Positions 1-7,701 of a DNA stretch of 64,000 nt are shown piece by piece (positions within the stretch are counted from its first letter, which is position 1; the number at the start of each line of letters is the position of its first letter). The stretch covers positions 5,317,001-5,381,000 of the forward strand of contig CP007053.1 of the NCBI GenBank assembly GCA_000242935.3, in the 5' to 3' direction. The notes below the pieces were generated by a model. The model saw nothing but the letters and a program-made list of their open reading frames with translations. It searched no databases and was not told the origin of the DNA. Source of the DNA: Opitutaceae bacterium TAV5 (GTDB taxonomy: Bacteria > Verrucomicrobiota > Verrucomicrobiia > Opitutales > Opitutaceae). The translations under genes were made by a program, and so were the position numbers.

Positions 1-40
1 CGTCAAAAACACTGCCGACAGAAAACAACCCGCCGCCTGA

Positions 41-72
41 CTTTATTAGTGTTCATCAGTGTCCATTAGTGG
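41..72. repeat. Single arm of a stepwise repeat
   Basis: Three imperfect copies of a unit resembling TTAGTG followed by TTCATC or TCCATT lie directly before ccoN. They have the same stepwise build as the arms of the long inverted repeats elsewhere in the window. The partner arm, if there is one, would lie left of the window. A GTG codon inside this repeat opens the ccoN frame, but the repeat makes it an unlikely start. Confidence 0.45.
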
Positions 73-91
73 TTCACAAAAACCGCCCGCA

Positions 92-1612
92 ATGTCCGCA
101 TCCGCCCTCACCACCTCCCTCAATCCCGCCACGCCGGCCGAAGACATCGCCGTGCGTGCCGAATTGAGCGAGATCGACGCCTCCGCCCGCGCTCCCGCGA
201 TTTTTTTCCTCGGCTCGGCCGTCCTCTGGCTCCTCGTCGGCACGCTCTACGCGCTGATCGCCTCGATCAAGCTCCACCAGCCGCACTTTCTGGGCAACAT
301 CGAGTGGCTTTCGTTCGGCCACGCCCGCACCGTCCACCTCAACACGGTGATTTACGGCTGGGCGACCAATGCCGCCATCGCCGTGTCTTTCTGGCTGATG
401 GCGCGGCTCTCGCGTTCCACGATCCGCCACTCGGGCCTGCTCTTCATCGCGGGCGCATTCTGGAACATCGGCGTCACCATCGGCGTGATCGGCATCATGC
501 GCGGCGATTCCAACGCGATCGAGTGGCTGGAAATGCCGTCCTACGCGACGCCGCTCCTCTTTGTCGCCTACGCCCTGATCGGCGCCTGGGCCATCATCAC
601 TTTCCGCTTCGGCAAGTCGCGCCACATCTACGTCTCGCAGTGGTACATCCTCGCCGCGCTCTTCTGGTTCCCGTGGCTCTACTCCATCGCGCAGATCATG
701 CTCGTTTTCTCGCCGGCGCGCGGCACCGTGCAGAGTCTCGTCAACTGGTGGTTTGCCCACAATGTCCTCGGCCTCTGGTTCACGCCGATCGGCCTCGGGT
801 CCGTGTATTATTTTCTCCCGAAAGTCCTCGGCAAGCCCATCCACAGTTACTACCTGTCGATCCTCGGCTTCTGGTCCCTCGCGCTCTTCTACAACTGGGC
901 GGGTGTCCACCACCTGATCGGCGGCCCGGTGCCGGTGTGGGTGCAGTCGTGCGGCATCGTCGCCTCGCTCATGATGACCGTCCCGGTGATCGTCACCGGT
1001 ATCAACCACCACATGACGATGGTCGGCAGCTTCGGGAAACTGAAAAGCAGCCCCACGCTGCGGTTCATCGTTTTCGGCGCGGTCAACTACACCCTCGTCT
1101 CGCTCCAGGGTTCGGCCATGTCGCTGCGGAGCTGGGCCGAGATCACGCACTTCACCCAGTTCACCATCGCCCACGCGCACTGGGGCATGTACGCCTTTTT
1201 CACGATGGTGATGTTCGGGGCGATCTACTACATCATGCCCCGCCTCGTCCTCAAGGAGTGGCCCTCGGCGAAACTGATCAGCATCCATTTCTGGGCGACC
1301 GCCATCGGCATCCTCGCCTACGTCATCGGCCTCTCCTGGGGCGGCATCCTGCAAGGCATCCTGACCAACGCTCCGAAACTCGCCGAGTCCCTCGGCATGC
1401 AGGAGGGAACAGACCCGGTGGCCTTTATCGAGACCGTGAAGGTAACGCTGCCCTGGCTGGAATTCCGCACCTACTCGGGCATCCTCATCACGATCGGGCA
1501 CATCGCCTTCGCGGTAAACTTTGTGTGGATACTCCTTCGCAAACGTCCGGCCGGTTCCACCGCGCCCACCCTCTTTACCAGCGGCTCTGAAATGGAGGTG
1601 ACTGCCCGATGA
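92..1612 (+). CDS. ccoN: cbb3-type cytochrome c oxidase subunit I (CcoN)
   Basis: Catalytic heme-copper subunit of the high-affinity terminal oxidase, which reduces O2 to water at low oxygen in the inner membrane. The 506-residue protein is a chain of about 12-14 hydrophobic segments. It carries family His motifs such as WWFAHNVLG, GVHHLIGG and IAHAHWGMYAFF, expected to ligate the hemes and CuB. The ATG at 92 is chosen over a GTG at 59 because the upstream codons lie in a repeat; no strong ribosome site is visible for either. The stop overlaps the ccoO start (ATGA), so the two are translationally coupled. The family call is firm; only the start is uncertain. Confidence 0.95.
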   Translation: MSASALTTSLNPATPAEDIAVRAELSEIDASARAPAIFFLGSAVLWLLVGTLYALIASIKLHQPHFLGNIEWLSFGHARTVHLNTVIYGWATNAAIAVSFWLMARLSRSTIRHSGLLFIAGAFWNIGVTIGVIGIMRGDSNAIEWLEMPSYATPLLFVAYALIGAWAIITFRFGKSRHIYVSQWYILAALFWFPWLYSIAQIMLVFSPARGTVQSLVNWWFAHNVLGLWFTPIGLGSVYYFLPKVLGKPIHSYYLSILGFWSLALFYNWAGVHHLIGGPVPVWVQSCGIVASLMMTVPVIVTGINHHMTMVGSFGKLKSSPTLRFIVFGAVNYTLVSLQGSAMSLRSWAEITHFTQFTIAHAHWGMYAFFTMVMFGAIYYIMPRLVLKEWPSAKLISIHFWATAIGILAYVIGLSWGGILQGILTNAPKLAESLGMQEGTDPVAFIETVKVTLPWLEFRTYSGILITIGHIAFAVNFVWILLRKRPAGSTAPTLFTSGSEMEVTAR

Positions 1613-2376
1613 ATCGCGCACCGATCCTCTTTCTCGGCATCTTCGTCACGCTCGCCTTTTCCTGGACGGGTATCGTGCTGACCAACCAGATCAGTTTCGG
1701 CAAACTCACGCCCTACGTCAGCGAGGACGAAGGCAAGACCTGGCCGCAACAACTCCCCGGCTCCGCCGCCCGCGGCAAGGATGTTTACCGGGAGATGGGC
1801 TGCGTCTACTGCCACACCCAGCAGGTCCGCCGTCCCGGTTACGGCGTGGACATCGAACGCAACTGGGGCGAGCGCCAGAGCGTGGCCCGCGACTACATCC
1901 GGGAACAACGCGTCTACCTCGGCACCATGCGCACCGGCCCCGACCTGCGCAACGTCGGCGCCCGCTATGCCGGCCAGGGCGGCATCGACTGGCACTACAA
2001 GCACCTGTACGACCCCGTGCTCACCTCGCCCGGCTCGATCATGCAGCCGTACGCGTTTCTTTTCGATTATCGCCCCGTGGTCGGCCAGCCCTCGGACAAG
2101 GCGATCGACCGCCTCTTCACGCCCGAGGAAAAACGCAAGTATGGCATCGACAAGCCCGGCTACGAACTCGTCCCGAGCCAGCGCGCCGAGGACCTCGTGC
2201 ACTACCTGCTGAGCCTGAACGACACTCCGTACACCTATCCCGAAGAGGCTCGCCGCGTGTATGTCGCGCCGCCGCCGGAAAAGAAGGAAGGCGAAGCGAA
2301 GCCGGCCGAAGCCGCGCCGGCTGCCGAGGTGAAGGCCGACGCCCAAACCGGGGAGCAGAAGGAGGAACAGAAATGA
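1609..2376 (+). CDS. ccoO: cbb3-type cytochrome c oxidase subunit II (CcoO)
   Basis: Membrane-anchored monoheme cytochrome c subunit that passes electrons to CcoN. An N-terminal membrane anchor (about residues 5-25) is followed by a CxxCH heme site at C65-C68-H69 within GCVYCHTQQVRRPGYG. Downstream are the typical RNWGER and GTMRTGPDLRNVG motifs with the distal Met. The C-terminus from about residue 225 is a Lys/Glu/Ala-rich low-complexity tail beyond the conserved core. The gene overlaps ccoN upstream and the ccoP-like gene downstream by 4 nt each (ATGA), so the three form one operon. Confidence 0.95.
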   Translation: MNRAPILFLGIFVTLAFSWTGIVLTNQISFGKLTPYVSEDEGKTWPQQLPGSAARGKDVYREMGCVYCHTQQVRRPGYGVDIERNWGERQSVARDYIREQRVYLGTMRTGPDLRNVGARYAGQGGIDWHYKHLYDPVLTSPGSIMQPYAFLFDYRPVVGQPSDKAIDRLFTPEEKRKYGIDKPGYELVPSQRAEDLVHYLLSLNDTPYTYPEEARRVYVAPPPEKKEGEAKPAEAAPAAEVKADAQTGEQKEEQK

Positions 2377-3056
2377 GCCAGCCTTCCGATCCGTCCCCGG
2401 CCAGCAATCCCCGGCTCGAACAGGCCGCCGTCACCGACGAGAGCATCCAGAAGGTGCACTCGATCCTGATCCGCGAGCATGGCGAACCGAGCGAAGGTTA
2501 TCACCCGATGCCCCTGTTCCTGCTCGGGTTTATCTCGGCGATGATCCTGATTTCCGCGATCTACCTCGTGCACTATCGCGGTGATTTCGACCCGCTCGTC
2601 TACGACGAACGCTACGACCCGAAGCTGGCGGCAGCCTCGGCCGGTCCCGTGCAGCTGACGCCCGAGCAGATGGTCGCCCAGGGCAAAAAACTTTTCCAGA
2701 CCTGTGCGACCTGTCACCAGGCGACCGGGCAGGGTATCAAGGGCACCTATCCGCCGCTGGCCGGTTCGGAGTGGGCGCAGGGCAGCGAGGAGCGGGTGAT
2801 CCGCATCCTGCTGCACGGCCTCAGCGGCGAACTCAAGGTGCATGGCGAGACCTACAACGGGAACATGCCGGCCTTCGGTCCGGGCGGTGGCTACAACTGG
2901 AAAGACGACCGCATCGCCTATGTGCTGACCTACGTCCGCCAGGAGTGGGGCAACACCGCCGGCCCGGTCACGCCGGAAAAGGTGAAGGAAGTCCGCACCG
3001 CCACCGCCGACCGCAAGACACCCTGGACGCAGTCCGAGCTGGAAGCGATCGAGTAG
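2373..3056 (+). CDS. cbb3 oxidase CcoP-like monoheme cytochrome c subunit
   Basis: Third subunit of the oxidase operon, overlapping ccoO by 4 nt. A cytoplasmic N-terminus precedes one membrane helix (about residues 46-66). The conserved stretch HYRGDFDPLVYDERY follows, then a single class I cytochrome c domain with CATCH at 111-115 and a distal Met in NGNMPAFG. Canonical CcoP is about 300 residues with two hemes; this protein is 227 residues with one CxxCH. Its operon position and anchor argue for the CcoP role. No ccoQ, ccoS or ccoGHIS assembly gene lies downstream in the window. Confidence 0.85.
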   Translation: MSQPSDPSPASNPRLEQAAVTDESIQKVHSILIREHGEPSEGYHPMPLFLLGFISAMILISAIYLVHYRGDFDPLVYDERYDPKLAAASAGPVQLTPEQMVAQGKKLFQTCATCHQATGQGIKGTYPPLAGSEWAQGSEERVIRILLHGLSGELKVHGETYNGNMPAFGPGGGYNWKDDRIAYVLTYVRQEWGNTAGPVTPEKVKEVRTATADRKTPWTQSELEAIE

Positions 3057-3087
3057 CCGGCCGCTTCCCGCCCCACTGCTTATACCA

Positions 3088-3210
3088 AAGGCCCAAAGCT
3101 TCCGGATTTTTACACAAAGGCCGCAAAGAGCGCAAAGGATTGCCAGCTATCTCCTTCGCGACCTTTGCGATCTTTGTGTAAAATCAACAACCTTCGGGAC
3201 ACAGGTATTA
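3088..3210. repeat. Type A inverted repeat between convergent genes
   Basis: Imperfect palindrome with arms at about 3107-3139 and 3152-3183. Each arm runs from ACACAAAGG into repeated CGCAAAG-type units. Outside the arms are a CTTCCGG/CCTTCGGG foot and a GGTATTA end; the latter contains the lacI stop codon. The element lies between the converging ccoP-like gene and the lacI gene, so it could serve as a bidirectional 3' end structure. Related copies are at 37884, 46629, 58198, 60655 and 62443. Confidence 0.85.
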
Positions 3211-4323
3211 CGGCGGCGTTTGCCGGTTTGCCGGGCAAGCCTGTCCGGCCTGTTTTTTACGTCGGGGCGCGCTCTTTCCGGGTAGCCACGTGCCTTCGCA
3301 CAAGACCAGTTTGGGAGAGCCGGGAAGTCCGCGCTCGTTGTGCAGGATATGGGCGGCGACGAGATCGACGGCATTGGTGCCGGTCACTTCGTAATGCTGG
3401 TCGATCCCGGCGATTCCTCGCGCCGCGGCATCGGGAGGTGTGTCGAGGCTGGCCCAGGCCGGCCTCGAGGAGACCCGAAGGGGCAGGGCAGCCAGCAATC
3501 GTTCAGGCTCCACACCCTGAAACAGGACCACCTCGGGATGTCGCTCTCTGGCCCACGCGGCGAACCGTTCCACAGTGATATCCGGTTCGGCCAGAATCAG
3601 CGGGGCCGCCTCACGGATTCCGAGAGGATGGTGTATCAGGAAGCTGCCTTCCCAGAGATGATCCTGCCTGCGGAAACTGCCGCCGCCGACACACAGCCCG
3701 ATGCGCGAGTAACCGGATCTCCGGAGTTCTCTCATCGCGCAGGTCATGCCTTGCCAGTGGTCCGGCGCGACGCGATGGAGAGCGGGGCCGATCTGCCCGC
3801 GACCGATGATCACGGTCGAAAAGTGTTCCCATCGCAGGGTCATCCCGAATTCCGTGTGGTGAAGCAGCGGAGAGATGATCACGCCATGGATGCCTCGGGC
3901 GGCGAGGATCCCGCTCAGCCGCGCCATGCCGATCCCGTCTTCGGCAGGATAAAACGATTCGAGGCCGAAGCCCAGGGCGGCTGCGCGCGATCCGATCCCG
4001 GCAAGCAGTCGTTGCAGAAAAGGATTACGCGCCACTTCCCGCCGGTGCGCGTCGAGCCAGAGCAACGCCAGATTTTCCCGGGTCCGGCCGGTTTTTGACG
4101 CGCGCATGTAAGCCATCATTCTGGTGATCTGCGGATCAGCCTGATAACCGAGTCGTCGTGCGATTTCCACTACCCGTTTGCGAGTTGACGCCGAAACCTC
4201 GGGGTGTGAACGCAACGCTCGCGAGACGGTCATTTCGGAGACCCCGCTTATCCGGGCGATGTCGCGAAGAGACGGCGGTGCGGGAGGAGAGGACGAGACG
4301 GAAAGCGGGACAGCGGCGGACAT
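3208..4323 (-). CDS. LacI-family transcriptional regulator
   Basis: 371-residue repressor-like protein. A LacI-type helix-turn-helix begins near residue 15 (SLRDIARISGVSEMTVSRAL) with the hinge region after it, followed by a periplasmic-binding-protein-like effector domain (about 75-350). The ATG at 4323 places the HTH at the expected N-terminus; the open frame continues upstream without homology. It is divergent from the SDR gene at 4387, and a 15-bp palindrome abuts its start codon. It therefore probably controls itself and the SDR/FAD oxidoreductase pair. The ligand is unknown. It resembles the LacI protein at 30488 in its effector domain. Confidence 0.9.
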   Translation of the reverse strand: MSAAVPLSVSSSPPAPPSLRDIARISGVSEMTVSRALRSHPEVSASTRKRVVEIARRLGYQADPQITRMMAYMRASKTGRTRENLALLWLDAHRREVARNPFLQRLLAGIGSRAAALGFGLESFYPAEDGIGMARLSGILAARGIHGVIISPLLHHTEFGMTLRWEHFSTVIIGRGQIGPALHRVAPDHWQGMTCAMRELRRSGYSRIGLCVGGGSFRRQDHLWEGSFLIHHPLGIREAAPLILAEPDITVERFAAWARERHPEVVLFQGVEPERLLAALPLRVSSRPAWASLDTPPDAAARGIAGIDQHYEVTGTNAVDLVAAHILHNERGLPGSPKLVLCEGTWLPGKSAPRRKKQAGQACPANRQTPP

Positions 4324-4325
4324 GA

Positions 4326-4340
4326 CCGTTACCCTAACGG
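4326..4340. promoter_or_regulatory. Candidate LacI operator
   Basis: Perfect inverted repeat CCGTTA-CCC-TAACGG between the divergent lacI (start 4323) and SDR (start 4387) genes. It lies directly upstream of the lacI ATG, a natural autoregulatory position. The odd centre lacks the usual central CG of LacI-family operators, so the assignment rests on position and symmetry. Confidence 0.4.
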
Positions 4341-4386
4341 AAAACTCCGGTCGTGGAATCCCGGAACATCGTTTTTCTGTCAATCC

Positions 4387-5160
4387 ATGCACTCCTCTCC
4401 CGATGATCCCGCGCACCCGCTCCCTGCCGGGCGTCCGAAGCCGACGGCCATCGTCACTGGAGCCTCCGCCGGTTACGGAGCCGGCATCGCTGAGGCGTTG
4501 TGCCGGGCCGGTTTTGCGGTTTTTGTCACGGCCCGCAGCGCCGGGAAACTCGGGCAGGTCGCCGCCCGGATCGGGGCGACGGCCATCGTCGCCGACGTGA
4601 CACGGCCGGAGGATCGGGATCGCGTGGTGTCGACCGTGCTCGCCGCCGGCGGACGGATCGACGTGCTGGTCAACAACGCCGGCGCCGCCGGCCGGGTCGC
4701 TTGTGTGGACGGGCAGACGGACGAGGAGATCGTCCGCACGCTGACGCTCAACCTCACGTCGGTCTTCTTCGGTTGTCGCCGTGTCGGGGCGGTGATGCGT
4801 CGCCAGAAAAGTGGCGTCATGCTCAACATCTCCAGCGTGTGCGCGAGGTACTCCTGGCCAGGCTGGTCGGTGTATTCTGCAGCCAAGGCCGGCGTCGAAC
4901 GGCTGGGCAAAGGCCTTTATGCGGAGCTGCGCGAGGCCGGTGTCCGCGTGACCACGCTGACTCCTTCCTGGGGTGCGACGGAATTCGGCAACGCTTCCGC
5001 CATTGCCGGACATCCGTCGCTGGCACCGGAAATCCGCACCCGCTGCACCCGGCCGGCGGAGTTGGGAAAAATCGTTGTCGACATTGTGTGCGCACCGTCG
5101 CACCTGGAAATCCTCGACCTCACCGTAGTGCCGACGGTGCAGGAAATCATTCCCCTGTGA
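4387..5160 (+). CDS. SDR-family oxidoreductase
   Basis: 257-residue short-chain dehydrogenase/reductase with a Rossmann fold. The cofactor motif TGASAGYG is at 24-31, NNAG near 97-100, and the catalytic Ser150, Tyr163 and Lys167 (YSAAK) are all present, so it should be active with NAD(P)H. The substrate cannot be read from sequence; a sugar or polyol is likely given the regulator. It is divergent from lacI and followed after 60 nt by an FAD oxidoreductase on the same strand, so the two may be co-transcribed. Confidence 0.9.
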   Translation: MHSSPDDPAHPLPAGRPKPTAIVTGASAGYGAGIAEALCRAGFAVFVTARSAGKLGQVAARIGATAIVADVTRPEDRDRVVSTVLAAGGRIDVLVNNAGAAGRVACVDGQTDEEIVRTLTLNLTSVFFGCRRVGAVMRRQKSGVMLNISSVCARYSWPGWSVYSAAKAGVERLGKGLYAELREAGVRVTTLTPSWGATEFGNASAIAGHPSLAPEIRTRCTRPAELGKIVVDIVCAPSHLEILDLTVVPTVQEIIPL

Positions 5161-5220
5161 ACATCGCAGCCCGGCGGGTCATCATCCCGCGCCCCGCCGC
5201 CGCACCGGAAAAATCTTCCC

Positions 5221-6756
5221 ATGGCAACAGGATCGCCAGACACCCCTGAAACATCAGCGACACGGCATGCCTTCGACGTGGTGGTCGTGGGCGGAGGCAG
5301 CGGAGGATTCGCGGCTGCTCTGGCGGCCGCGCGTTCCGGTGGCGAAGTGCTGCTGGTGGAAAAAAGCGATTCGCTCGGCGGCAACGCTGTCCGCGGCGGA
5401 GTCAACACATGGGAGCCCGGTGTGGGCGGGACCGGCATTCCGTTCGACCTCTACAGGCGCCTCCAACGGTATCCGGGAGCCGTGGGCATTTATTCTTTCG
5501 GCCGGCACATCGCTTGGCAACCGGCCGACGGGGGTCGCAGGTTTCCGGGGGCCGAATTGTTGATCGATCCCGCCAGGCGCTACCTCGACACCCTGCGCCG
5601 CTTCGGGGCGCCGCCCTCGTTTGCCGAGGAACGCTTCCGGCGCGAGCACTGGCATGGCGTGCAGTTCGAGCCGGACGTTTACGCTTCCGCGATGGAAGCG
5701 ATGCTTCGGGAAACCGGCTGCTGCACTCTCTGGAAAAACACGCGGTTGGTCGATCTTGCGAGCGAAGGCCGCAAGATCACCTCGCTGGTCCTCGACAATG
5801 GAAAAACCGTGACGGCTTCCTGCTTCGTGGACGCCACCGCCGACATCGTGCTGGGCCGGCGAGCCGGATGCGCGACCTCGCTCGGGCAAGAGCCCCGGTC
5901 GCTTTATGGCGAACCGGGCGCTCCCCTGACGCCGGGTCCTTTCATCAACGGCGTCACGCTTTGTTATCGTGTCAGCCCCGCAGGAGAGGCGGGCGTGGAA
6001 CCGCTGCCGCCGGACATCCCCCGTCATTGCTGGTGGAACGAGGGCTTTCCGGTGGCGTCGTGCGCCCGGTATCCGGGTGGTGATTACAACATCAATTCGC
6101 TGCCGACCATGGACGGATGCGAAGCGATGCGCCTCGGCTACGCCGACGCTTACGCCGAATGCCGGCGCCGCATCCGCGCGCACTGGCATCACCTGCAGAC
6201 GACGTTTACCGAATTTCAGCGTTATCGCCTCGCATCGGTGGCGCCGGCGCTCGGCGTGCGGGAAGGACCGCGCCTGCTCGGGCGTTACGTGCTCACCGAG
6301 CACGACCTGGTCGCCGGGCTCGCCGGCCAGAGGCATGATGACATCATCGCCCTCGCCGATCACGCGAAGGACACGCACGGCAACGAGACCGGCCGGTCCG
6401 GCGCGCGCGAGTTGGCCGCTCCCTACGGCGTGCCGTTTCGCTGCCTGTTGCCGCTGGAGTTCGACAATCTGATGGTGGCATGTCGCGGAGCGAGCTTCTC
6501 GTCGGTGGCGGTGTCCAGTTGCCGGCTTTCGCGCACGATGATGCAGCTCGGCCAGGCTGCGGGAACTGCGGCGGCTCTGGCCATCCGGCACCGGTGTGAC
6601 TCACCTGCCGACGTATCCCCCGGCCTGCTTCGCGAGAGCCTGATCGGGCAGCATGTGGAGCTTTCCTGGCCGCGCTCCGAAGAAATGGTCCGCTATCTGG
6701 ACGAAACTTCCGGCGATGCGGTAATGCCCGTCAAGGCTCCGGCAGCCGGCAAGTAG
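5221..6756 (+). CDS. FAD-dependent oxidoreductase
   Basis: 511-residue flavoprotein with an N-terminal dinucleotide-binding motif GGGSGG (24-29) after a beta strand and a downstream acidic residue (LLVEKS). This is the pattern of the FAD-dependent oxidoreductase family related to fumarate-reductase-like flavoproteins and PF12831. The second FAD contact region is visible near the C-terminus (VACRGASFSSVAVSSCRLSRT). No signal peptide or iron-sulfur motif is seen. It follows the SDR on the same strand and is probably under the same LacI regulator. The substrate is unknown. Confidence 0.85.
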   Translation: MATGSPDTPETSATRHAFDVVVVGGGSGGFAAALAAARSGGEVLLVEKSDSLGGNAVRGGVNTWEPGVGGTGIPFDLYRRLQRYPGAVGIYSFGRHIAWQPADGGRRFPGAELLIDPARRYLDTLRRFGAPPSFAEERFRREHWHGVQFEPDVYASAMEAMLRETGCCTLWKNTRLVDLASEGRKITSLVLDNGKTVTASCFVDATADIVLGRRAGCATSLGQEPRSLYGEPGAPLTPGPFINGVTLCYRVSPAGEAGVEPLPPDIPRHCWWNEGFPVASCARYPGGDYNINSLPTMDGCEAMRLGYADAYAECRRRIRAHWHHLQTTFTEFQRYRLASVAPALGVREGPRLLGRYVLTEHDLVAGLAGQRHDDIIALADHAKDTHGNETGRSGARELAAPYGVPFRCLLPLEFDNLMVACRGASFSSVAVSSCRLSRTMMQLGQAAGTAAALAIRHRCDSPADVSPGLLRESLIGQHVELSWPRSEEMVRYLDETSGDAVMPVKAPAAGK

Positions 6757-6838
6757 GCCGGAATCGGGTCGAGACGAGGCAACCGATACCGTTCCCGGGA
6801 ATCAGCGGATGACAGCTTGTGCCGGCAGCGGCGTTTGG

Positions 6839-6879
6839 TCTTATCGGGTTGTAGTGTTCATTAAGTACATCTGATAAGA
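6839..6879. promoter_or_regulatory. Inverted repeat in intergenic region
   Basis: Arms TCTTATC (6839-6845) and GATAAGA (6873-6879) enclose an AT-richer spacer containing TTCATTAAGTACAT. It lies about 100 nt before the LuxR-type gene. It could be an operator or promoter region; nothing identifies the factor. Confidence 0.25.
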
Positions 6880-6981
6880 TTTGCCGGATACAGGCATGAG
6901 CGTCCTCGGGCATTGAACCCGAAGTTCCTTTGGCGAGGCTGGCTGCGCAACCGACCATTCCGGTCCGCTCTTTTCCTCCGA

Positions 6982-7656
6982 ATGGCCACAAGATCCTCCA
7001 GCCTTCAGCTTCCGGCAGAGCATTTGTCTTCCGGGTTGCTGCATCGCTTTTCGCAAACACTGGCGGAGATTCACGCGGCCGGAAGCCCGGCGTCGTTGCT
7101 GGAAATTTCCGGAAGGCTCGTCGACGAGTGGATGCCGGATGCCGCGGAGTCCGTACGGGAGGAGTGGCGCTTCCGGCTCCGGGCTGCGGCAGCCGGGCGG
7201 GCGACCGGTGAATCCGGTCGAAATCCTGAAAATGCGGTTGCGAGCGGCTACGGCGGCAGCGGTGGCCACACCCGCGATGGAGCGGTCTTCCGGGTCGCAT
7301 TGTTTGTCCACCATGTTGCGGATCAGGCGGCGCACCTCGGCGCGCGGCCTGCTCCGTCCGGGTTCCCGCCCATGTCGTTTCCGGTGCGCCTCACCCCCCG
7401 CGAACGGGAAGTGCTGGAGCATGTTGCAGCGGGGGAGCCAGACGCTGCTATCGGCAGGATTCTGGGCATTTCGTCTCGTACCGTGGAAAAACACGTGGAG
7501 CACATCCTGAAAAAGCTGGGGGTGGAGCATCGTGCCGCCGCCGTTGCGACCCTCCGTGCGGGAGCGGCAAGCTCCGGTTCGCGTTCCCCGATCCCTCGTC
7601 CGGCCCTTGCCTCGGGAGTACGACAGATTTTGCCGGCAAGGGAGATATCTCCATAG
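6982..7656 (+). CDS. LuxR-type HTH transcriptional regulator
   Basis: About 224 residues. The C-terminal third holds a LuxR/GerE helix-turn-helix (about residues 134-180: LTPREREVLEHVAAGE then SSRTVEKHVEHILKKLG). The N-terminal 130 residues match no sensor domain I recognise. The ATG at 6982 is preferred over a TTG at 6913, which adds a basic, non-conserved-looking leader; neither has a clear ribosome site. It converges on the large PEP-CTERM gene, with a strong hairpin between them. Its HTH is very similar to that of the LuxR-type gene at 10892, so the two may be paralogues. Confidence 0.8.
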   Translation: MATRSSSLQLPAEHLSSGLLHRFSQTLAEIHAAGSPASLLEISGRLVDEWMPDAAESVREEWRFRLRAAAAGRATGESGRNPENAVASGYGGSGGHTRDGAVFRVALFVHHVADQAAHLGARPAPSGFPPMSFPVRLTPREREVLEHVAAGEPDAAIGRILGISSRTVEKHVEHILKKLGVEHRAAAVATLRAGAASSGSRSPIPRPALASGVRQILPAREISP

Positions 7657-7689
7657 CCCGCAGGCCGGGGCTATGGAGATTCCGTTTTT
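7649..7689. terminator. Terminator-like hairpin between convergent genes
   Basis: Perfect 11-bp stem CTCCATAGCCC / GGGCTATGGAG with an 8-nt loop, followed on the + strand by ATTCCG and a T5 run. The left arm contains the stop codon of the LuxR-type gene. It separates that gene from the converging PEP-CTERM gene. Confidence 0.75.
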
Positions 7690-7701
7690 ATCCGAAGCCG
7701 G

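Noticed and set aside
74-1621. Long open frame on the - strand across ccoN
   Set aside because: Shadow of the + strand gene in GC-rich DNA; its sequence is dominated by charged residues with no domain, while the + frame encodes a clear oxidase subunit.
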